From CALEUX01 sp037439945 (lineage in GTDB: Bacteria > Bacteroidota > Bacteroidia > Bacteroidales > Marinilabiliaceae): a stretch of DNA of 10,603 bases. The notes below the pieces were generated by a model. It was not told where the DNA came from, made no database searches, and saw only the letters and a program-made list of their open reading frames with translations. Below are positions 7,280 to 10,603 of this stretch, in pieces. Positions within the stretch are counted from its first letter, which is position 1. Each line of letters starts with the position of its first letter. The position numbers were made by a program, and so were the translations under genes. The DNA is taken from positions 1 through 10,603 of the forward strand of contig JBBIVA010000129.1 of assembly GCA_037439945.1 (NCBI GenBank). The letters run 5' to 3'.

Positions 7280-7885
7280 ATGGAAATATGGCTTATCACG
7301 CACTGGATAGAAATTACAGGTACTATATTTGCTTTAATATATTTATTCTTTTCAATTAATGAAAAAGTATGGTTATGGCCAACTGGTTTTATAACATCAT
7401 TTTTTTATTTAATAGTTTTTTTTAATTCAAGATTTTATGCCGATATGGCCCTGCAGCTTTATTATATGGCTGTTAGTGTTTATGGTTGGTACCATTGGAT
7501 TGGGAAGCCCAAATTTAAAAGCAATGATGAAATTATTAAAACAAAAAAGTTGAATTTTTTTCAATGGTTATATTACATTACAGGAATAATTATTTTAAAT
7601 TTGGTAATATATTATCTTCTCTTATTTTTACCATTATATCTTGGATTACCGGCACCTGAAATGCCATTTCTTGATGCTTTTACAACTGCAGCAAGCATTA
7701 TAGCAACATATTTACTTGCCAGGAAAATACTTGAAAACTGGATACTATGGATAATTATTGATGCCGTTTCAATGAGTATGTATTTTTATAAAGGATTATA
7801 TGTTACTACCTTTTTATTCATGGTTTACACAGGTTTAGCAATTGTTGGCTATATTAAGTGGAAGCGGAACATGAAAGTAATTTGA
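7280..7885 (+). CDS. pnuC: PnuC-family vitamin transporter (probable nicotinamide riboside)
   Basis: An inner-membrane facilitator of the PnuC family, which brings in unphosphorylated B-vitamin precursors. Transport is driven by intracellular phosphorylation of the substrate. The 201-residue protein is very hydrophobic and shows about seven membrane segments, near 9-26, 32-49, 53-73, 93-121, 130-148, 153-170 and 174-194. This matches the seven-helix PnuC fold. Family signatures include WLWPTG (31-36), FYADMALQLYYMAVSVYGWYHW (52-73, partly conserved QxxY and YGWYxW) and NWxLWIIIDAVSMSMY (153-168). The substrate is inferred from the next gene, a NadR-like ribosylnicotinamide kinase 13 bp downstream. 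Thiamine-type PnuT relatives also occur in this phylum and cannot be excluded from sequence alone. The gap to the preceding S41 gene is only 40 bp, so an NAD riboswitch is unlikely. Confidence 0.93.
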   Translation: MEIWLITHWIEITGTIFALIYLFFSINEKVWLWPTGFITSFFYLIVFFNSRFYADMALQLYYMAVSVYGWYHWIGKPKFKSNDEIIKTKKLNFFQWLYYITGIIILNLVIYYLLLFLPLYLGLPAPEMPFLDAFTTAASIIATYLLARKILENWILWIIIDAVSMSMYFYKGLYVTTFLFMVYTGLAIVGYIKWKRNMKVI

Positions 7886-7898
7886 ACCAGTTCATAAA

Positions 7899-8441
7899 AT
7901 GAAAGCAGTTGTAGTAAGTGGCCCTGAGTCATCGGGAAAGACAACACTCACCTTTGAACTTGCGGAATACTTTTCAGTTACCGGTGTGCCTGAGTATGCA
8001 AGGTGTTATATTGAACGGTTAAACCGGCCATATACTATTGCTGATGTTGAGACAATTGCAAAAAGGCAGATAGCAATCTTCAAACTACTTAAAAGGAGAA
8101 AGAATAGTGATGAACTGGTTTTTTTTGATACCTTTTTAATAATTACAAAAGTTTGGTTTCAGGAGGTTTATAAATTATGCCCAATTTGGTTACATTTGGC
8201 TATTAAAGAGTTTACTCCTGTTTTTGTATTATTATGCAATCCGGATATTCCATGGATATATGATAAAATTAGGGAGAATCCGGACAAAAGGGAGCATTTG
8301 TTAAATTGTTATCATCAGGAATTTGAATATTATAATATTGATTTTCAGCATATTAATGGCGTAGGCCATGAAAGGTTGGTAAATTCAGTTCATGCTTTAT
8401 TTATAAATGGTATAAAAATAGAAAAAAATGAACCCACTTGA
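7899..8441 (+). CDS. NadR-like P-loop kinase (probable ribosylnicotinamide kinase)
   Basis: A 180-residue P-loop NTPase matching the C-terminal kinase domain of NadR, which phosphorylates nicotinamide riboside to NMN. Seen: Walker A GPESSGKT (8-15); VPEYARCYIE (30-39), the conserved EYAR segment thought to contact the substrate; VFFDTFLIITKVWF (74-87), the Walker B-like strand with Asp77; LLCNPDIPWI (111-120); and the arginine-containing IRENPDKREHL (124-134). NadR proteins often have an Asp in DTDL where Phe79 stands here. The helix-turn-helix and NMN adenylyltransferase domains of full NadR are absent, so this is kinase only and another NMNAT must exist. It follows pnuC by 13 bp and its 3' end overlaps cysE by 14 bp, indicating a tight operon. 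The vitamin specificity is inferred from the context. Confidence 0.85.
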   Translation: MKAVVVSGPESSGKTTLTFELAEYFSVTGVPEYARCYIERLNRPYTIADVETIAKRQIAIFKLLKRRKNSDELVFFDTFLIITKVWFQEVYKLCPIWLHLAIKEFTPVFVLLCNPDIPWIYDKIRENPDKREHLLNCYHQEFEYYNIDFQHINGVGHERLVNSVHALFINGIKIEKNEPT

Positions 8442-9357
8442 ATATCCTTCCAGGTTAAAAAAGGTAATTGAAACTCTTTCACGTGAGGAGTCTTATAAAT
8501 CGGTTTGCCACCGTCATTATCCGGAACAACCTATGCCTTCACAGGAAATTATGCGGAAGGTGGTTGAACTTATTAGGGAGATAATTTTTCCCGGATATTT
8601 TGGGAATTCCCCAACACGTCCCGGAAGTGTTCAATATTACATTGGCGTAAATGTTGAATTATTATATGAACTGCTTAGACAGCAGATTTTTGGTGGGTTG
8701 TGTTTTGAGTGTGGTGAACTGGATGATAAAACAGAGATAGTTAATAAAAAACAGGAAGCTGCCGGTATAGCAGTTTCTTTTATTAATAAATTACCTGAAA
8801 TAAGACAATTGCTATCAACAGATGTAGATGCTGCATACCTTGGAGATCCCGCTGCACAAAACCCTGCAGAAGTTATTTTTTGCTACCCGGCAATTAAGGC
8901 AATAGTGAATTATAGAGTGGCCCATGCATTAAGTGAACTTAAGGTTCCTTTATTACCAAGGATGGTTACAGAAATGGCCCATTCAGAAACAGGGATAGAT
9001 ATACATCCGAATGCAAAAATTGGCAGTCATTTTACCATAGATCATGGAACTGGTGTTGTAATTGGTGCTACATCAGTTATTGGAAATAATGTTAAAATAT
9101 TTCAGGGAGTTACGCTTGGTGCAAAAAGTTTTCCAATCGATAAGAATGGAAACCCCATAAAAGGAATTCCAAGGCATCCTATTGTGGAGGATAACGTTAT
9201 TATTTATGCCCAGGCAACAATATTGGGACGGATAATAATTGGCGCCAATTCAATTATTGGCGGAAACGTTTGGATTACATCCAATGTGCCACCAAACAGT
9301 AAGGTTCTTCAGGAAAAGTTCCGTAGTGGTGGTTTTATAGGTGGAGATGGTATTTAA
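8428..9357 (+). CDS. cysE: Serine O-acetyltransferase (EpsC/SrpH type)
   Basis: Catalyses acetyl-CoA + L-serine to O-acetylserine, the committed step of cysteine synthesis in the cytoplasm. The 309-residue protein has a helical N-terminal region (about 1-180) with GDPAAQNPAEVIFCYPAI (139-156) and YRVAHAL (162-168). A left-handed beta-helix of hexapeptide repeats follows (about 188-290). The catalytic pair is Asp191 in TGIDIHP and His206 in IDHGTG; their spacing of 15 equals that of Asp143 and His158 in E. coli CysE. His250 in RHP is a likely second active-site histidine. The longer N terminus and the insertion before RHP mark the EpsC/SrpH branch rather than the enterobacterial form. The start codon lies inside the end of the kinase gene (14-bp overlap), so translation is probably coupled. 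No cysK lies next to it. Confidence 0.94.
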   Translation: MNPLEYPSRLKKVIETLSREESYKSVCHRHYPEQPMPSQEIMRKVVELIREIIFPGYFGNSPTRPGSVQYYIGVNVELLYELLRQQIFGGLCFECGELDDKTEIVNKKQEAAGIAVSFINKLPEIRQLLSTDVDAAYLGDPAAQNPAEVIFCYPAIKAIVNYRVAHALSELKVPLLPRMVTEMAHSETGIDIHPNAKIGSHFTIDHGTGVVIGATSVIGNNVKIFQGVTLGAKSFPIDKNGNPIKGIPRHPIVEDNVIIYAQATILGRIIIGANSIIGGNVWITSNVPPNSKVLQEKFRSGGFIGGDGI

Positions 9358-9366
9358 AATATGTTG

Positions 9367-9388
9367 ATATTTATAAAGAAATAAATAT
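9367..9388. repeat. AT-only hairpin after cysE
   Basis: ATATTTAT (9367-9374) and ATAAATAT (9381-9388) form a perfect 8-bp stem with a 6-nt loop, starting 9 bp after the cysE stop. It contains no G-C pair and no T-run follows, so it would be a weak terminator at best. It may protect the 3' end of the operon transcript, or be chance in AT-rich DNA. The rest of 9358-9498 shows no gene. Confidence 0.35.
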
Positions 9389-9498
9389 AAAAGAAGTAGT
9401 TTCGTCATTATAGTTTTATAATTGAACATGTTTTTTTAAACTTTTACCAAATCTTTATAACCAGTTGTTTTTAGATAGCGTAATAATGTCAATCTTGT

Positions 9499-9504
9499 GG
9501 AGGT
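9499..9504 (+). promoter_or_regulatory. Strong Shine-Dalgarno for a leader ORF before siaB
   Basis: GGAGGT followed by five A residues and ATG (9510). This is a textbook Shine-Dalgarno spacing. All the main genes in this window lack such a site or have only a weak AAGG, as expected in Bacteroidota, so this one stands out. Confidence 0.55.
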
Positions 9505-9509
9505 AAAAA

Positions 9510-9572
9510 ATGGTGCAAGTGGCAAAATTTTTATCTTTGTGCAAGGTAATTTTGTATAAAAATGGGGTTTGA
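9510..9572 (+). CDS. 20-codon leader ORF overlapping the siaB start
   Basis: A short ORF with a strong Shine-Dalgarno 5 nt upstream. The product begins MVQVAKFLSLC and ends with a short basic/aliphatic tail; I recognise no family. Its TGA (9570-9572) lies 8-10 bases past the A of the siaB ATG (9562), in a different frame, so ribosomes finishing it would be placed on the siaB start. This geometry suits a translation-coupled leader peptide. Against it, a -7 promoter box lies inside the ORF (9532-9539), and transcripts from there would lack its start. It could be a chance ORF. Confidence 0.35.
   Translation: MVQVAKFLSLCKVILYKNGV
9532..9554 (+). promoter_or_regulatory. Two tandem -7-like boxes before siaB
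   Basis: TATCTTTG (9532-9539) and TAATTTTG (9547-9554) both match TAnnTTTG and lie 15 bp apart. The first would give a ~15-nt leader to the siaB ATG. The second lies so close to the ATG that its transcript would be nearly leaderless. The 7-mer GTGCAAG occurs at 9513-9519 and again at 9539-9545, flanking the first box as a direct repeat. A TTG -33 element at normal spacing is not evident for either. Confidence 0.4.
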
Positions 9573-10110
9573 TCTGAATAAATGGTATTCTCAAAAAATG
9601 CAAGGGGAGATAATCCTCAAGTATATGGGCGAAATATCCTCAGAAAAAATTACAGAGGCGCTGGAGGTTATAGAATCCAGTTTGAACCTGCAAAATGAAA
9701 AAAACAAAACAAGAAAAAAAGTTTATAATGTATTTGTTGAGTGCGTTCAAAACTTATTTCATCATGTTGAACAATCGCCACCATTAAGTGATTTTGAGTT
9801 GGCAACAAACTTTGCAGTTATAATTTTGTCGCACGATAACTCTTTTTATCGAATTTCAACCGGAAATTTTGTTGAAATCAATAAAGTTAGTAATATTAAG
9901 GATCGTATTGACCAGGTTAATTCACTTTCAGATGAAGAAGTAAAAATGTTGTACCGTGAAATACTTGGGAAAGAAGAAATGACACATAAAGGTGGTGGAG
10001 GTCTTGGAATGCTAGATATTGTGAGAAAAACAGGAAATAAATTAGAGTATTGCCTGTTCCCCTATGATGATGAATATGTATTTTTCTCTCTTGATATTTA
10101 TATTAGTTAA
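9562..10110 (+). CDS. siaB: SiaB family protein kinase (DUF6272)
   Basis: A 182-residue GHKL/HATPase-fold protein resembling SiaB of Pseudomonas aeruginosa, which phosphorylates SiaC on a threonine. Seen: the N-box-like VFVECVQNLFHH (57-68) with Glu60 and Asn64; YRISTGNFV (96-104), where the DxGxG box of ordinary histidine-kinase ATPases is replaced; and the glycine-rich ATP-lid KGGGGLGMLDIVRKTGNKLEY (143-163). The length and these motifs match the SiaB family. An in-frame TAA at 9547-9549 with no start codon after it until 9562 fixes the start. The siaC gene begins 20 bp after the stop, so kinase and substrate are one operon. No SiaA-like PP2C phosphatase or SiaD-like diguanylate cyclase is present in the window. 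Expression may be influenced by the leader ORF at 9510-9572. Confidence 0.88.
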   Translation: MGFDLNKWYSQKMQGEIILKYMGEISSEKITEALEVIESSLNLQNEKNKTRKKVYNVFVECVQNLFHHVEQSPPLSDFELATNFAVIILSHDNSFYRISTGNFVEINKVSNIKDRIDQVNSLSDEEVKMLYREILGKEEMTHKGGGGLGMLDIVRKTGNKLEYCLFPYDDEYVFFSLDIYIS

Positions 10111-10130
10111 CATTGATAGTGTTTACCAAT

Positions 10131-10511
10131 ATGGAAACAATTACTCGTGAAGGAACACCAAAAACACCCTATGTAAAGCTTGACAGCGAAAAAGGTATTA
10201 TTGAAATTAAAGGCCGCTCTATTCCTGAGAATTCAGTTGAATTTTATAAACCTTTAATTGATTGGCTTGACAAATATAATGGTGGACCCGAAGAAACCAC
10301 CTGTGTTAATGTTCAGCTGGAATATTTTAATACCAGTTCATCAAAATGCATCCTGGATATATTTAAAAAATTGGAACTGATTTATAAGAAGGGTGGAAAA
10401 GTAGAAATAAACTGGTTTTACGAAGAAGATGATGAGGATATGTTTGAGGCCGGTGAGGATTACCAATCTATCATAAATATTCCATTTAAAATGATTGAGA
10501 TGGAAGAATAA
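10131..10511 (+). CDS. siaC: SiaC family regulatory phosphoprotein (DUF1987)
   Basis: A 126-residue protein of the SiaC family, a STAS-like phosphoprotein that in Pseudomonas switches the diguanylate cyclase SiaD when unphosphorylated. Seen: the N-terminal EGTPKTPYVKLD (7-18), GRSIPENSVEFYKPLIDWL (28-46), which is highly typical of the family, and the phospho-site segment YFNTSSSK (65-72). Counted from ATG 10131 the threonine is Thr68, the same number as the phosphorylated Thr68 of P. aeruginosa SiaC, which supports this start over the TTG at 10113 that would add six residues. The C-terminal half is very acidic (EEDDEDMFEAGED, 98-110). It lies directly after siaB. Which protein it controls here is unknown. 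Confidence 0.9.
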   Translation: METITREGTPKTPYVKLDSEKGIIEIKGRSIPENSVEFYKPLIDWLDKYNGGPEETTCVNVQLEYFNTSSSKCILDIFKKLELIYKKGGKVEINWFYEEDDEDMFEAGEDYQSIINIPFKMIEMEE

Positions 10512-10603
10512 ACCTTAAGGATATTTATTAAATAAAGCGACGGCATTTCTAATTAACGTGAGTTCGATTTAAGCAGCTTTTACAATAGCCATATTTTCAA
10601 CAA
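10512..10603. other. Downstream flank without a recognisable gene
   Basis: The 92 bp after siaC contain two small perfect palindromes, CCTTAAGG (10513-10520) and TTTATT-A-AATAAA (10524-10536). Neither makes a convincing intrinsic terminator. No gene can be called before the window ends. Confidence 0.3.

Noticed and set aside
7324..7331. TATATTTG promoter-like box inside pnuC
   Set aside because: It lies 44 bp inside a clear coding region in AT-rich DNA, with no gene start suitably downstream.
10113..10130. TTG start for siaC six codons upstream of the ATG
   Set aside because: ATG 10131 gives the family's normal start and places the phospho-site threonine at 68, as in Pseudomonas SiaC.
10569..10603. 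Open - strand frame reading VENMAIVKAA then stop at the right edge, perhaps the 3' end of a convergent gene
   Set aside because: Only ten codons are visible and no family is recognisable, so it cannot be separated from chance.

Overview
The window looks like a chromosomal segment of a Bacteroidota (Bacteroidetes) bacterium. The DNA is AT-rich, and almost no gene has a Shine-Dalgarno sequence. Several intergenic gaps carry the phylum's -7 promoter element (TAnnTTTG), and the protein families are typical of the phylum: a ~620-residue S1, a periplasmic S41 peptidase, an EpsC-type serine acetyltransferase and a SiaB/SiaC pair. Assignment below phylum is not possible by eye. All recognisable genes are on the + strand.

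Layout. Positions 1-104 hold a dense run of inverted repeats. They are followed by a short broken-looking ORF (105-314) with a signal peptide and a TPR-like start, whose codon use differs from its neighbours. Next come rpsA (500-2371) and a stand-alone STAS-domain protein (2398-2754), probably one transcript ended by a clear intrinsic terminator (2765-2798). Ribonuclease Z (rnz, 2859-3800) and GMP synthase (guaA, 3852-5381) follow, each preceded by the same 12-base promoter string. A 265-bp gap (5382-5646) contains an inverted repeat in whose arms two small convergent ORFs end. A likely four-gene operon runs from 5647 to 9357: S41 C-terminal processing peptidase, PnuC vitamin transporter, NadR-like P-loop kinase and serine O-acetyltransferase. 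The last block is siaB-siaC (9562-10511), a kinase and its phosphoprotein target. It is preceded by a 20-codon ORF that has the only textbook Shine-Dalgarno sequence in the window.

How the genes work together. S1, RNase Z and GuaA are housekeeping functions (translation initiation, tRNA 3' processing, GMP synthesis). PnuC and the NadR-like kinase form a transport-and-trap pair, most likely for nicotinamide riboside in NAD salvage. CysE makes O-acetylserine for cysteine synthesis. The STAS protein and SiaB/SiaC belong to phosphorylation-driven partner-switching regulation. Their phosphatases and outputs are not in the window.

Most of the window is ordinary core genome. The parts most worth a second look are the siaB-siaC module with its leader ORF, the inverted repeat around the rpsA -7 element, the structured first 100 bases and the guaA-S41 gap. 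I see no tRNA, rRNA, CRISPR array, insertion sequence or prophage.
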